A stretch of DNA of 64,000 bases, taken from positions 1,116,001 through 1,180,000 of the forward strand of contig AP017968.1 of NCBI GenBank assembly GCA_002356455.1, given 5' to 3'. A program made the position numbers and the translations under genes. Shown here piece after piece: positions 1 through 9,663 of the stretch (position 1 is the stretch's first letter; each line of letters opens with the position of its first letter). This stretch comes from Fusobacterium varium. GTDB lineage: Bacteria > Fusobacteriota > Fusobacteriia > Fusobacteriales > Fusobacteriaceae. The notes under the pieces were generated by a model, which saw nothing but the letters and a program-made list of their open reading frames with translations, was not told where the DNA came from and did not search any database.

Positions 1-2
1 GA

Positions 3-938
<936 letters not shown>

Positions 939-951
939 AAAAAAGAAAGAA

Positions 952-1002
952 GGATGACTAAAAACTAGAATTGTATTTCTACTTAAAAGTCATCCTTTTT
1001 TT
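952..1002 (+). terminator. Rho-independent terminator of gltA
   Basis: GGATGACT at 952-959 pairs with AGTCATCC at 988-995, with further pairing inside, and is followed by a run of T. IS copy A begins inside or right after this T-tract. Confidence 0.85.
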
Positions 1003-1111
1003 ATTTCTTAGGAAATTATAATTTGATAAATTTGTTGAAAAAATAAAAAATGTTAATTATTTTGTATTCATATTAGATATATTAATTGAATAAGATTAAA
1101 ATTGACAGCAC

Positions 1112-1135
1112 AAAAAAGCTGAGTGTTAATCAGCT
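1112..1135 (-). terminator. Terminator of the IS transposase, copy A
   Basis: Read leftward, AGCTGA and TCAGCT arms flank a short loop and are followed by TTTTTTG, just after the transposase stop codon. Copies B and C have a longer perfect 8-bp stem at the same place. Confidence 0.7.
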
Positions 1136-1137
1136 AT

Positions 1138-2346
1138 TTAGCGATATTCTTTCCAGCAAATGGAGCCTGTATGTATATTAAAATATGATATTTTTTTAAC
1201 TTTCATTCTGGCATTACATTTAAAACAATAAAAAGGATTTACTCCAAAAGCTTTCCATATTTCAAGTTGATAAAAAGTAGAATTGGAATATTTAGAGACA
1301 TATTTTCTCATGAATTTCATGATATTTTTAAGTTCTGATTTAATATTTCTAGAATAGATTCCAAAGCGCCTAATCATTTTGAAATGTTTAGGGGGAATGT
1401 GAATAATTAATTTAGAAAGAAATGTTTCTGCATCTAAAGTAAGCTCAATTCTTTGTTTATCATCAGCAAGACTTTCATAATAGAAAGTAACCTTATTATC
1501 ATAGAAATCAATAATTTTATATTCTGCGATAGGAGCTCTTGACAGGTATCTGCCAATATATTTAATTGCATAAATATTATTATTTAAATCATTTTTTGCA
1601 ACATTGAAAAAGAATCTTGTATTTTTGCGATAAAGGTAGTTAGCAGCAGCATAAGCTTTAGCTTTAATTTCAGGCTTGTCATAATTTCCAGATTTAACAA
1701 TATCAATAACCATTTTTTTCCATTGTCCAGCAATGGAATTGACATGAAAATATTTTTTTTCAAGAAATTGGTAGTTTTTATTGAATCCACCTAAAGTAAC
1801 AATAGCATGAATATGAGGATTCCATTTAAGATCGCGTCCAAAGGTATGAATAACAGTAATCAATCCATAATGAATGATATCTGAGTTAGTAAAGTATTTA
1901 GAGGAATATTTTGAAATTTTATGAATTCTTTGATTTTTTGCTTTAATGTTATGAAATTGATATTTAAAAACATCATTAACAGCATAAGCAAGCTTAGTTA
2001 AAAGGTCTCTATCATAGAAGAAAAACATTCTAAGTTCTTCAGGAATAGTAAAAAGGACACTTCTATGTTTAACATCAATAAGAGAAGTGGAAGTTTTTTC
2101 AGTTCAAACAGCAGAATAACGTTTACCGCAGGAAGGACAAAATCTAGATTTACAAGTAACTTTAATTTTATGCGCCTCATGACAATTAGGGCATTGAAGA
2201 GAGAGAAAAGATTTATCAATAGAACAAGCTAAGAATTTTTGAATAGTCTGTTTAACATCCTCAAAATGTTCATTTTTAAAATATTTCTTGATTTTACCTA
2301 AAAGATTTGTTATATTGATTTTAGAGATAATATGTTTGATTTGCAT
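1138..2346 (-). pseudogene. IS91-family transposase interrupted by an in-frame UGA (copy A)
   Basis: The frame encodes a 402-residue IS91-type rolling-circle transposase in two pieces. Positions 2346-2104 give 80 residues with a zinc-binding domain (Cys52, 55, 65, 70, 73). A UGA follows at codon 81 (2106-2104). The same frame then continues without any shift to 1138. The second part has the HUH motif HIH (residues 178 and 180) and the YIGRY pair of candidate catalytic tyrosines (263 and 267). An internal ATG at 2028 could start a 296-residue C-terminal product but has only a weak ribosome binding site. A Trp is plausible at codon 81 (family knowledge), so TGG to TGA is the simplest explanation. 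The identical UGA occurs in all three copies, so the element may still move by readthrough or by help in trans. Confidence 0.85.
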
Positions 2347-2356
2347 GAATGTCTCC

Positions 2357-2391
2357 TTTGTATAATTAGGGTGGTAACTATATTATACAAA
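2357..2391 (-). promoter_or_regulatory. Inverted repeat over the IS transposase promoter
   Basis: TTTGTATAAT (2357-2366) and ATTATACAAA (2382-2391) form a perfect 10-bp inverted repeat immediately upstream of the transposase ribosome binding site (AAGGAGAC). Each arm contains a TATAAT on one strand. It may be a promoter with a self-regulatory or terminal structure. The same repeat is present in the other two copies. Confidence 0.5.
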
Positions 2392-2395
2392 AAAG

Positions 2396-2440
2396 AGAGC
2401 TGAGTAAAACATTTTTTTTAAATGTTACTCAGCTTTTTTT
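2396..2440. terminator. Bidirectional terminator-like hairpin at the IS right end (copy A)
   Basis: GAGCTGAGTAAAACAT and ATGTTACTCAGC arms flank an A/T loop, with T-runs outside on both strands. It lies within the element in all three copies. Here it follows the zupT stop codon directly, so it now probably serves as the zupT terminator and shields the transposase from read-in. Confidence 0.75.
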
Positions 2441-3215
2441 ATATTACATGAGTTAAAGGCATTAATATAATACCTGCAAAAGTAGCTATTAGGGCTTCTT
2501 TTGTGTACCCATACTGTCTTGAACTAGGAAGAAGTTCTTCAATAGCTATATAGAGCATTACTCCTGAAATAATTCCAAAAATCATACCAAGAGTTAAATC
2601 ATTTATATAAGGCTTAAGTATAAGAAAAGCTAAGGTAGCTCCAATTGGCTCTGCTATTCCTGATAAAAAAGTATATTTGAAAGCTTTCATTTTACTTCCA
2701 GTGGCAAAATAAATAGGCATTGCTACAGAGATTCCTTCTGGAATATTGTGCATAGCTATAGCTAATGCAATAGAAATTCCCAAAGTCATATTTTCATAAC
2801 CAGCCATAAATGTTGCTATCCCTTCTGGAAAGTTATGCAGTCCAATTGCAAGAGTAGAAACAAAACCTACTCTAAAAAGATTTTCATGCTGTTTACCATC
2901 CCCATGAGGTTCATCTTCATGAGGAACAAATTTATCCAAAAGAGCTGCTAATAATACTCCAACAAGAAGAAAAACTACTCCTAATACTACTCCCATTTTT
3001 TCTCCAGCATAAGCTGCTAATAAAATATTGGCATTAGGCATAAGATCAGTAAATGATACACTTATCATTACTCCACCAGCAAATCCAAGTGATATAGTCA
3101 CCAGTTTTTCACTTTTTTTATTAGTTATGAATATTATGAAAGCCCCAAGCAGTGTTGACATTCCAGCTAAGAAAGATAAAATCAATGCTCTTATCGCTGC
3201 TACATCTTCAAACAT
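2439..3215 (-). CDS. zupT: ZIP-family divalent metal transporter
   Basis: This 258-residue integral membrane protein belongs to the ZIP (ZupT) family, which imports Zn2+, Fe2+ and related metals into the cytoplasm. About eight hydrophobic segments are visible. The paired metal-site helices HNFPEGIATF and HNIPEGISVA carry the His, Asn and Glu ligands typical of the family. A His/Asp/Glu-rich stretch (PHEDEPHGDGKQHE) forms the usual cytoplasmic loop between TM3 and TM4. The start is the ATG behind AAGGAAG. The stop codon lies at the very edge of IS copy A. The gene converges on gltA and seems to be transcribed alone. Confidence 0.88.
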   Translation of the reverse strand: MFEDVAAIRALILSFLAGMSTLLGAFIIFITNKKSEKLVTISLGFAGGVMISVSFTDLMPNANILLAAYAGEKMGVVLGVVFLLVGVLLAALLDKFVPHEDEPHGDGKQHENLFRVGFVSTLAIGLHNFPEGIATFMAGYENMTLGISIALAIAMHNIPEGISVAMPIYFATGSKMKAFKYTFLSGIAEPIGATLAFLILKPYINDLTLGMIFGIISGVMLYIAIEELLPSSRQYGYTKEALIATFAGIILMPLTHVI

Positions 3216-3288
3216 TTATTCACTTCCTTTCTTTAAATTATGAGATTTTATATATATTACAAAAAATATCTCCTAATTCCTTTATAAA

Positions 3289-4182
3289 TTATTTTTCATT
3301 TTTTAAAAGTTCATAACTGCTTGAAATAGTTGGCATCTTTAATACATCAAGCATTCTTTCAAGAAGGACTCCTTCCCTATTTGGATATTTAAATCCATAG
3401 CTTGCTAAAATACATTGAGTAATAAATTGTACACCTCTTTCTATAGCAATAGGAAGACTGTCTCCTTGAAGAAGACTTCCTATAACAACGCTTGTATAAG
3501 CATCTCCAGTCCCAGGATAAGAAGCAGGAATGTATTTACAGCTTACCTTCCAAAAAACATTATTTTCTCTGTCATAAGCTACAACATTTGTTTTTCTGTC
3601 AGTAGAGTGAGAATCTTCATCAGGAACACTTGTGGCTATTACTATTTTAGGCCCTATTGCTGCAAGTTCTATAAGCCATTCTTTTATTTCAGCCTCACTT
3701 ATTTCCTTCTTATATTCTTTATCTAAAAGAAAAGTAACTTCTGTAAAATTAGGAGTGATTATATCAGCCTTTCCAATAAGTTTTTTCATTTCTTCTACCA
3801 TTTCTTTTCCCATTGTTCCATATAGTCTGCCATTATCTCCTAATACAGGGTCTATAACAGTAAGATTATTTTTATGGCCAAAGAAATCAACAAAATCAGC
3901 AACTATTTTTATTTGCCTAGGTGAACCTAAAAATCCAGAATATATACAATCAAATTCAAGTCCAAGTTTTTTCCAATGTGCTATGTGCTGTTCCATGTAA
4001 TCTGTAAGATCAAGAAAACTGAAACCTTCAAAGCCTCCAGTATGAGTAGAGAGTACTGCTGTAGGAACAGGGCATACCTGTAATTTCATACTTGAAAGTA
4101 TAGGTATAATACTTGTTAATGAAGATCTTCCATAACCAGAAAGGTCATGAATAGCTGCTACTTTTTTTACTATATTATCCAT
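3289..4182 (-). CDS. pdxY: Pyridoxal/pyridoxamine kinase (PdxY/PdxK type)
   Basis: This 297-residue ribokinase-superfamily enzyme phosphorylates B6 vitamers to give pyridoxal 5'-phosphate precursors. Family features are the N-terminal AIHDLSGYGRSSLT, the central VIDPVLGDNGRLYGTM segment, the nucleotide-binding DIITPNFTEVTFLL and the anion-hole/catalytic region ASYPGTGDAYTSV with its GTGD aspartate. The length fits PdxY/PdxK. It lies 12 bp downstream of a radical SAM gene and may share its transcript. Whether pyridoxal or pyridoxamine is preferred cannot be read from the sequence. Confidence 0.85.
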   Translation of the reverse strand: MDNIVKKVAAIHDLSGYGRSSLTSIIPILSSMKLQVCPVPTAVLSTHTGGFEGFSFLDLTDYMEQHIAHWKKLGLEFDCIYSGFLGSPRQIKIVADFVDFFGHKNNLTVIDPVLGDNGRLYGTMGKEMVEEMKKLIGKADIITPNFTEVTFLLDKEYKKEISEAEIKEWLIELAAIGPKIVIATSVPDEDSHSTDRKTNVVAYDRENNVFWKVSCKYIPASYPGTGDAYTSVVIGSLLQGDSLPIAIERGVQFITQCILASYGFKYPNREGVLLERMLDVLKMPTISSSYELLKNEK

Positions 4183-4194
4183 TTTATTCCCCTT

Positions 4195-5121
4195 TTATTT
4201 TAGTCTGTATGTTTTTATTCCTTTATAGTCTATTACATTAATTTTAGAATCATTTTCTAGTTTTATAAATATATTTTTAATATTTTCTTCATTTCTTGAA
4301 TTCATAAAACTTTCAACTTCAAATTGATTCATAGGATGCCTTCTTATTATGCTTAGAATAGCCTCATAATTATCTGCTATTTCACTAAAAAAACTTCCAG
4401 AGCTTAACATATCAATAGATATACCTCCAAGTTCATTAACAGCATATTCCATATCTTCCTTACTTACAGTTTTTACATAATTTTCAGCAGGAGGTCTTAC
4501 TGGAGTATTGAGATATAATCTATCATATTTTATTATTTTTAATAATTCCTTAAAAGAAGCAATAGATTTTTTATTACAGTTAATTCCATCAATCAGCATT
4601 ATTTCAAGCCATAATTGTCCCTTGTATTCATGTGAAAATTTAATCAAACCATTTAATTCATCTTCAAATTGTATATATGCTAAAGGTCTGTCAATTTTTT
4701 TTGCAGTTTCCTGATCATAACCATCAAGAGAAGGAAGAACTATGTCAGCTTCATAAAGTTCTTCTCTTACTTTAGAGTCATGTAGAAGAGCACCATTAGT
4801 AATAACAGCTACAGGTTTATCAGTAAAATTTTTAATTTCTTTTATAAGATCACCAAGTTTTGAATAAAGAGTAGGTTCACCTTCACCAACAATAGTAATA
4901 ACATCAAATTTATGAGAATCTTTTAAATAGATTTTAAATTCTTTTATAATTTCTTCAAGTTTAAAAAATTCCCTTCTATCTCCAATCATTTTATCAGTTA
5001 TTCCAAGTTGACAGTAAATACATGAATAATTACAGGTTTTACGAGGGATAGGACTTATTCCTAGAGAATTTCCAAGTCTTCGTGAAGGAACAGGACCAAA
5101 AATATATTTCATAGTTTCCAT
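4195..5121 (-). CDS. Radical SAM protein, COG0731-like
   Basis: The 308-residue protein has the radical SAM cluster motif CNYSCIYC (CxxxCxxC) within the first 40 residues, preceded by the FGPVPSRRLGNSLG signature of the COG0731 group (distantly related to wybutosine-synthesis TYW1). A glycine-rich SAM-contact region (VGEGEPTLY) follows. The C-terminal part looks like a winged-helix-like extension. The substrate is unknown. The start at 5121 has a good ribosome binding site (GGAGG, 8-nt spacing). It is followed closely by the pyridoxal kinase gene. Confidence 0.8.
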   Translation of the reverse strand: METMKYIFGPVPSRRLGNSLGISPIPRKTCNYSCIYCQLGITDKMIGDRREFFKLEEIIKEFKIYLKDSHKFDVITIVGEGEPTLYSKLGDLIKEIKNFTDKPVAVITNGALLHDSKVREELYEADIVLPSLDGYDQETAKKIDRPLAYIQFEDELNGLIKFSHEYKGQLWLEIMLIDGINCNKKSIASFKELLKIIKYDRLYLNTPVRPPAENYVKTVSKEDMEYAVNELGGISIDMLSSGSFFSEIADNYEAILSIIRRHPMNQFEVESFMNSRNEENIKNIFIKLENDSKINVIDYKGIKTYRLK

Positions 5122-5257
5122 ATTCTTTTCCTCCCAAATGATTAAAACTTAAGATTATTGTATTTTAAATTAAAAAATATTTCCATAATAATTATACAAT
5201 ATTTTGCTGAAATAAGCTATAAGAGAGTAAAAAAAGCCATTTGTGATATCTTTTTAT

Positions 5258-5857
5258 TTATTTTATTTTTATTCCAATAATTAAAGCTATATCCATAGTT
5301 TGAGTTATACTAAGCTGCATGCCTCGCAATTCGCTATAGTTATCAGATACTCTTATATTTTCTATTACACAATTGGAAAAATCAATTCCCTTCAAAGGTG
5401 TTTTAAAAAAGTCAGCATTAGAAAAATTTACATTGTTTAATTTAATTTTTTTCATTTTCATTTCAGAGAGAAATCCATAATTAAAAAAACTATCTTTAAT
5501 ATTCATATTTTCCCAAAGAGAATTAGAATAATTTCCATAAAAAAAAGAACTTTTATTTATGTCGATGGATTTAAATATGCTTTGGCTGAAATCACAGCCA
5601 TCACCATTACAATCATTTATAATATTTGACTTCCAATAAGAGGAAATAAATTTACAATTTTTAAAAATGCATTTATTCATTTCTATATTATAAAAAGATG
5701 AATTACTAAAATCACAATTTTTAAATTTACATTCTTGGAATATACTCTTTTCAAAGTCTATTCTTTTTATTTGAATACCAGAAATTTCTTCTTGAAAATA
5801 TTCTCCGCAAACTGGAATTTCTTCTTCAATAGCTTTAAATATATCCTGTTCTAACAT
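5258..5857 (-). CDS. Pentapeptide-repeat protein
   Basis: The 199-residue protein is built largely of degenerate pentapeptide repeats of A(D/N)LxX type (for example FKNCDFSNSSFYNIEMNKC), predicted to fold as a right-handed quadrilateral beta helix. There is no signal peptide. Function is unknown; some relatives mimic DNA or bind gyrase, but nothing here singles out that role. It has its own extended -10 promoter just beyond the nifJ terminator. Confidence 0.75.
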   Translation of the reverse strand: MLEQDIFKAIEEEIPVCGEYFQEEISGIQIKRIDFEKSIFQECKFKNCDFSNSSFYNIEMNKCIFKNCKFISSYWKSNIINDCNGDGCDFSQSIFKSIDINKSSFFYGNYSNSLWENMNIKDSFFNYGFLSEMKMKKIKLNNVNFSNADFFKTPLKGIDFSNCVIENIRVSDNYSELRGMQLSITQTMDIALIIGIKIK

Positions 5858-5895
5858 ATAATAACTCCTTTTTTATCTAGTTATTTACTCAGTTT

Positions 5896-5904
5896 ATTAT
5901 ACCA
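5896..5904 (-). promoter_or_regulatory. Extended -10 promoter of the pentapeptide-repeat gene
   Basis: Read leftward, TGGTATAAT lies about 40 bp before the start codon at 5857, immediately after the nifJ terminator. No convincing -35 is visible. Confidence 0.5.
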
Positions 5905-5906
5905 TA

Positions 5907-5935
5907 AAAAAAGAGACTGACCATAGGTCAGTCTC
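5907..5935 (-). terminator. Terminator of nifJ
   Basis: GAGACTGACC (5913-5922) and GGTCAGTCTC (5926-5935) form a perfect 10-bp stem with a 3-nt loop. Read leftward it is followed by TTTTTTT. Confidence 0.9.
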
Positions 5936-5961
5936 AAAAATACTTAGATATTAAATCTTTA

Positions 5962-8900
5962 TTATTTTTTTTCAGAAGCAAAGTCCATAGAAGCAAGTCT
6001 ATTATATTGTCTCCATCTTCTTTGAGCTTCAAATTTATTCAATTCAAATAGTTCTTTAGCATGAGCTGGGTTAGCTTTAGAAAGAGTAGCATATCTTACT
6101 TCTCCTAATAAGTACTCTTCATATTTATCCCAGTTAGGTTCTTTAGAATCTATTTGTAATGGATTTTTACCTTCTGCTTCAAGAGCTGGGTTGTATCTAA
6201 AGATTGGCCAGTATCCGCATTCAGTAGCAAGTTTCATCTCGTTTTGAACTTTAGACATACCTTTCTTCAATCCATGGTTGATACAAGGAGCATAAGCTAT
6301 GATTAGAGATGGTCCATTGTATGCTTCAGCTTCTTTAAGAGCTTTTAGGTATTGTTGTTGGTTTGCACCCATACAAACTTGTGCAACATAAATATGTCCA
6401 TAAGACATAGCTATAGCAGCAAGATCTTTTTTCTTAACTGATTTACCAGCAGCAGCGAATTTTGCAATTGCTCCTGTAGGTGTTGATTTAGAAGCTTGTC
6501 CTCCAGTATTAGAGTAAACTTCTGTATCTAGTACTACTATGTTTATATCTTCTTTAGAAGCTAAAACGTGGTCAACTCCACCATAACCGATGTCATATGC
6601 CCAACCGTCTCCTCCAAAGATCCATTGAGATTTTTTGATTAAATATTGTTTTAAACTTAAGATTTCTTTACAGATTTCGCAGTCTTTTCCTTCAAGAGCA
6701 GCAATTATTTTAGCAGAAACTTCTTGAGTTTTAGCAGCTGATGATCTGTTTGCAATCCATTCTTTGAATAGTTCAGCAACTTCTGCTGGAACTTTATCCA
6801 TGTTTTCTTCCATTATGTTTTGAAGTCTGTCTCTCATAGTTTCAACAGCTACATGCATTCCCATTCCAAACTCAGCATTGTCTTCAAATAGAGAAGAAGC
6901 CCATGATGGTCCATGACCATTTTTATTAGTTGTATATGGAGTAGCAGGAGCAGATCCACTGTATATTGAAGAACATCCAGTAGCATTAGCTATCATCATT
7001 CTATCTCCAAATAATTGAGTGATTGCTTTAAGGTATGGAGTTTCTCCACATCCTGGACAAGCACCATGGAATTCAAATAATGGTTGAGCAAATTGAGAAC
7101 CTTTTACAGTATCTTTAGACATTAAGTCACTTCTATATTCAACATTGTTGAATAGGTATCCAGCTTTTCTGTCTTCTCCAGCTTCTAGAGAATCAGCAAT
7201 AGGCTTCATAACTAGAGCTTTTTCTTTAGCAGGACATGTATTAGCACAAGATCCACATCCAGTACAATCTAGAGCAGAAACTTGCATTCTATATTCAAAT
7301 CCTTCTAATCCTTTTCCAATTGGTTTTATAGTTTTTAACTCAAGTGGAGAAGCAGCTTTTTCTTCAGCAGTCATTAAGAATGGTCTTAAAACTGCGTGAG
7401 GACAAACATATGAACATTGGTTACATTGGATACAGTTTTCAGCAATCCATACAGGTACATGAACTGCAATTCCTCTTTTTTCGAAAGCAGAAGTACCGTT
7501 TTCAAAAGTACCATCTTCATATCCATCAAATGCAGATACTGGTAAGTCGTATCCTTTTATAGCATTAACTGGTTTAGCAATTCTTTCTACAAATTTTTCA
7601 GTTTTAGTCATTTCGCTGCTGCAAGTTCCACAACAACAATTTTCATGTTCGTGTCCTGAGCAATCACAAGTAACATCAAGATCAGCCCAAGCTGGATCTA
7701 CTGGAACTTCGATTAATCCTTCTGCTCCTTTATCAATAGCGTTATAGTTCATTTGAACGATATCGTCACCTTTTTTAGCATAAGATTTTTTAGCATAATC
7801 TTTCATATATTGTTGAGCTTCTTCAAATGGGATAATATCAGCTAGTTTGAAGAAAGCAGCCTGCATGATTGTATTAGTTCTTTGTCCTAATCCGATTTCT
7901 TCAGCTAGAGCAGTAGCATTGATTATGAATAATCTAGCACCATTTTTAGCTAAGTCTCTTTTAACTTTAGCTGGAATTTCATTTACAGCTTCTTCTGGAG
8001 TCCAGATACAGTTGATCAAGAAAGATCCACCTTTTCTGATTCCTGAAGTCATATCATAAAGATGTAAGTAAGCTGGTACTGAACAAGCAACGAAGCTAGG
8101 ATTAGAAATTAAGTAACTTGCTTTGATAGGAGTTTTTCCAAATCTTAAGTGAGATCTAGTAACTCCTCCTGATTTTTTAGAGTCATATGCAAAGTATCCT
8201 TGAGCATATAAATCAGTTTTGTCTCCAATAATTTTTATAGAGTTTTTGTTAGCTCCAACTGTACCATCAGCTCCAAGTCCAAAGAATAGGCATTCTTTAA
8301 CATCTGGACTAGTAACAGATATAGGTGCTCCAACTTCTAATGAAGTGAAAGTAACGTCATCAACGATACCAACAGTAAATTTATTTTTAGGTTGATCTAA
8401 TTTTAAGTTTTCAAATACTGCAACTACTTGAGCAGGTGTAGTATCTTTAGAAGATAGTCCATATCTTCCTCCAACAATTATTGGAGCATTTTCTTTTCCA
8501 TAGAAAATAGATTGGATGTCTTGTAGTAAAGGTTCTCCAACTGATCCAGGTTCTTTAGTTCTATCTAATACAGCTATTTTCTTAACTGTTTTAGGTAATA
8601 CATCAAAGAAATATTTTTCAGAGAATGGTCTGAATAAGTGTACAGAAACTAATCCAACTTTTTCTCCTTTAGCATTTAAATAATCAATTGTTTCTTCAGA
8701 TATAGGGCAGATAGATCCCATAGCAATAATAATTCTTTCTGCATCTGGAGCTCCATAGTAATTGAAAGGTTTATAATCTCTTCCAGTTACTTTAGAGATT
8801 TCAGCCATGTAGTGAGCAACTACATCAGGTACTGCATCATAGAATTTATTTTGAGCTTCTCTAGCTTGGAAATAAATGTCATCATTTTCAGCAGTTCCTC

Positions 8901-9546
8901 TAGTTACTGGATGCTCAGGGTTAAGAGCTCTTTCTCTGAAAGCTTGAACTTCGTTCATATCTATTAAGTTTTTGAAAACTTCATAGTCCATAACTTCTAC
9001 TTTTTGAATTTCATGAGAAGTTCTGAATCCATCAAAGAAGTGCATAAAAGGAATTCTTGTTTTAATAGCTGCTAAGTGAGCTACTCCTGCAAGGTCCATA
9101 ACTTCTTGAACTGAGTTAGTTGCTAACATAGCAAATCCAGTTTGTCTAGCAGCATATATATCTTGGTGATCTCCAAAGATAGATAATGCTTGAGCTGATA
9201 GTGCTCTTGCTGATACATGGATAACTCCTGGAAGAAGTTCTCCAGCTATTTTATACATGTTAGGTATTTTTAGTAATAATCCTTGAGAAGCAGTATAAGT
9301 TGTTGTTAATGCTCCTGCTTGTAAAGACCCGTGTACAGTTCCAGCAGCTCCTGCTTCTGATTGCATTTCCACTACTTTTACTGGTACTCCGAAAATATTT
9401 TTCATTCCTTTTGAAGCCCATTCATCTGTGTATTCTGCCATTGGAGATGATGGAGTGATTGGGTAGATTCCAGCTACTTCTGTGAACGCATATGAAGCGT
9501 ACGCAGCAGCTTGGTTACCGTCCATAGTCTGCATTTTTTTAACCAT
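5962..9546 (-). CDS. nifJ: Pyruvate:ferredoxin (flavodoxin) oxidoreductase
   Basis: This 1194-residue single-chain PFOR converts pyruvate and CoA to acetyl-CoA and CO2 while reducing ferredoxin, using thiamine pyrophosphate and iron-sulfur clusters. In order it shows the N-terminal domain (YPITPSSPMAE), the gamma-like domain, two ferredoxin [4Fe-4S] motifs (CIQCNQCSYVCPH and CTGCGSCANTCP), a proximal-cluster/TPP region (CPGCGETPY) and the TPP-binding GDGWAYDIGYGG. Full length is normal. An unusual Cys/His-rich stretch sits near residues 622-645, just before the ferredoxin domain. The gene lies downstream of pta and ackA, completing a pyruvate-to-acetate ATP route. It has its own promoter and a strong terminator. 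Confidence 0.96.
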   Translation of the reverse strand: MVKKMQTMDGNQAAAYASYAFTEVAGIYPITPSSPMAEYTDEWASKGMKNIFGVPVKVVEMQSEAGAAGTVHGSLQAGALTTTYTASQGLLLKIPNMYKIAGELLPGVIHVSARALSAQALSIFGDHQDIYAARQTGFAMLATNSVQEVMDLAGVAHLAAIKTRIPFMHFFDGFRTSHEIQKVEVMDYEVFKNLIDMNEVQAFRERALNPEHPVTRGTAENDDIYFQAREAQNKFYDAVPDVVAHYMAEISKVTGRDYKPFNYYGAPDAERIIIAMGSICPISEETIDYLNAKGEKVGLVSVHLFRPFSEKYFFDVLPKTVKKIAVLDRTKEPGSVGEPLLQDIQSIFYGKENAPIIVGGRYGLSSKDTTPAQVVAVFENLKLDQPKNKFTVGIVDDVTFTSLEVGAPISVTSPDVKECLFFGLGADGTVGANKNSIKIIGDKTDLYAQGYFAYDSKKSGGVTRSHLRFGKTPIKASYLISNPSFVACSVPAYLHLYDMTSGIRKGGSFLINCIWTPEEAVNEIPAKVKRDLAKNGARLFIINATALAEEIGLGQRTNTIMQAAFFKLADIIPFEEAQQYMKDYAKKSYAKKGDDIVQMNYNAIDKGAEGLIEVPVDPAWADLDVTCDCSGHEHENCCCGTCSSEMTKTEKFVERIAKPVNAIKGYDLPVSAFDGYEDGTFENGTSAFEKRGIAVHVPVWIAENCIQCNQCSYVCPHAVLRPFLMTAEEKAASPLELKTIKPIGKGLEGFEYRMQVSALDCTGCGSCANTCPAKEKALVMKPIADSLEAGEDRKAGYLFNNVEYRSDLMSKDTVKGSQFAQPLFEFHGACPGCGETPYLKAITQLFGDRMMIANATGCSSIYSGSAPATPYTTNKNGHGPSWASSLFEDNAEFGMGMHVAVETMRDRLQNIMEENMDKVPAEVAELFKEWIANRSSAAKTQEVSAKIIAALEGKDCEICKEILSLKQYLIKKSQWIFGGDGWAYDIGYGGVDHVLASKEDINIVVLDTEVYSNTGGQASKSTPTGAIAKFAAAGKSVKKKDLAAIAMSYGHIYVAQVCMGANQQQYLKALKEAEAYNGPSLIIAYAPCINHGLKKGMSKVQNEMKLATECGYWPIFRYNPALEAEGKNPLQIDSKEPNWDKYEEYLLGEVRYATLSKANPAHAKELFELNKFEAQRRWRQYNRLASMDFASEKK

Positions 9547-9599
9547 TACAATATCCTCCTATAATTTTAAAGTATTTTAAAAAAATTACTCTACTATAT

Positions 9600-9627
9600 A
9601 TTTTAAATCATTATTAAAATTTGTCAA
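9600..9627 (-). promoter_or_regulatory. Probable sigma-70 promoter of nifJ
   Basis: Read leftward, TTGACA (9627-9622), a 16-bp spacer and TAAAAT (9605-9600) lie between ackA and nifJ, about 55 bp from the nifJ start. Confidence 0.55.
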
Positions 9628-9663
9628 TTATAAATTCACTTTTTTTTGATATTTTTTAACAAA

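Larger units (their letters stand above)
1001..2442 (-). mobile_element. IS91-family insertion sequence, copy A
   Basis: The same sequence of about 1.44 kb occurs three times in the window (1001-2442, 31309-32749, 59753-61194). Ends were set by comparing the three flanks: the shared part begins TTATTTCTTAGG and ends CAGCTTTTTTTAT. There are no obvious terminal inverted repeats or clear target duplications, as expected for the HUH-type IS91 family. The element carries one leftward transposase frame and hairpins near both ends that look like terminators. The left (transposase-distal, presumed oriIS) end abuts the T-tract of the gltA terminator. The exact ends could shift by a few bases because both flanks are T-rich. 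Confidence 0.9.

Noticed and set aside
2104-2106. Selenocysteine as the meaning of the transposase UGA.
   Set aside because: The position lies outside the zinc ligands, where Trp rather than Cys is plausible, and the downstream stem does not clearly match a bacterial SECIS element.
1584-2219. Alternative-frame open stretches within the IS copies.
   Set aside because: They overlap the transposase frame, which has clear zinc-binding and HUH motifs, and have no recognisable domains.
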